Positions 63,671 through 64,000 of a DNA stretch of 64,000 nt are shown piece by piece. Source of the stretch: Tupaia tana (taxonomy: Eukaryota; Chordata; Mammalia; Scandentia; Tupaiidae). Position numbers and translations under genes: made by a program. Below the pieces are notes generated by a model that saw only the letters and a program-made list of their open reading frames with translations, did no database searches and was not told the origin of the DNA. Positions within the stretch are counted from its first letter, which is position 1; every line of letters begins with the position of its first letter. The DNA is taken from NCBI GenBank assembly GCA_026018925.1, contig JAKSZU010000005.1:85794886-85858885 (forward strand), read 5' to 3'.

Positions 63671-64000
63671 GTGAAGGCATGCCTGAGGTTAGAAAACTGT
63701 AATTAATAGCGGAATCTGTCAGCAAAATTTGTGATTTCGTTAATAGCAATGAACAACCAGGAACAATGAAAGCAGAAGTAAGATATGCTTTCATTTGAGA
63801 AAGGAAAACTATTTAGAAAAGTGTCTCAAAAAATTGATAATGTACTAGTATTTCAGTTAAAATTGTTCATTTTGTTATTCACTATACCAAGCAACTGAAA
63901 ACCACATGAATCTTATAAAGTGTTTGAAGTATATAAAAAAATTATGAATTAAAAATAAAGCTAGGTAATTTAAAAATTATGCAATGCAAACATGCTGACA
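63671..64000. other. AT-rich sequence, no recognised feature
   Basis: Nothing recognisable to the window end. Confidence 0.5.

Overview
The window looks like intergenic or intronic DNA from a placental mammal. It is AT-rich and lacks convincing protein-coding exons, spliced-gene structure, rRNA genes and functional tRNA genes. Almost everything recognisable is a transposable element: more than 60 tRNA-derived SINE copies, fragments of ancient L1 and L2 LINEs, MaLR-type LTRs, three other LTR-type elements, two mariner-like MITEs, and many microsatellites. The best host guess is a colugo (Dermoptera). The SINE has a tRNA-like head, a CT-rich tract and an A tail, and it resembles my recollection of the colugo CYN families. 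I could not check this against a database, so treat the host as a moderate-confidence inference. The L1, L2 and MaLR calls rest on recalled consensus sequences in the same way.

SINE names used below. 'A1' is the young long form, about 260 bp: head GGGACCAGCAG, A box TAGCGTAATGG, B box GGTTCGAGTCC, a GAGAGGAGAATGGAGGAGAAGG block, a CT-rich tract, the end GCCCTATAGCAAAAACCTCTC, then poly(A). 'A2' is a sister form with head GGGAACCAGCAG, a changed B box (GGTTCGCGTCC or GGTTCGTGTCC), GTGACCATC, and CTCTATGTCTC in the CT tract. 'B' is an older, diverged long form (GGCATGGTGGTTAAGG ... CTCTCTGGTGAGTGCACATGCCCT). 'S' is a short form, about 170-210 bp, in which the tRNA head runs directly into the CT tract and ends in GACCAAATTAAAATAAATAAA. 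'C' is a third type with a GGCTGGCTAAA...GGATCCTGTTGGGG body. Many A copies keep perfect target-site duplications (TSDs), so they are relatively recent.

Layout. 1-5 kb: B and S SINEs. 5.1-5.25 kb: a perfect 67-bp tandem duplication. 5.9-7.3 kb: an L1 3' end on the minus strand. 7.9-8.7 kb: an L2 3' end. 12.4-13.8 kb: nested SINEs and a SINE-split MaLR LTR. 15.3-16.7, 23.2-23.6, 26.5-27.7, 29.4-29.7 and 33.4-33.8 kb: ancient LTR-like repeats. 27.8-28.4 kb: an L1 3' UTR. 37-40.4 kb: one degraded L1 ORF2 split by a head-to-tail SINE cluster and an AT microsatellite. 42.5 kb: a possible 7SL-derived SINE. 43-46.9 kb: an L1 5' UTR/ORF1 region broken by an ERVK-like solo LTR. 52.8-53.3 kb: another LTR. 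55.7-56.8 kb: a second copy of the ERVK-like LTR with a clean 6-bp TSD. 57.9-58.9 kb: an L1 3' end. 60.05-60.47 kb: a SINE/L1/SINE chimera within one TSD. 61.29-61.95 kb: an unusual GC-richer LTR-like element.

The item most worth following up is the 61.3-61.95 kb element. It has six CCAAT boxes (three inverted, then three direct), an octamer and a TATA box. A tandem-repeat leader follows, and then two tandem copies of a motif resembling the tRNA-Lys3 primer-binding site. Next in interest are the SINE/L1 chimera, the SINE subfamily whose diagnostic change falls inside the Pol III B box, the mariner MITE pair, and the 7SL-like fragment. Nothing here forms an operon-like or protein-based system.
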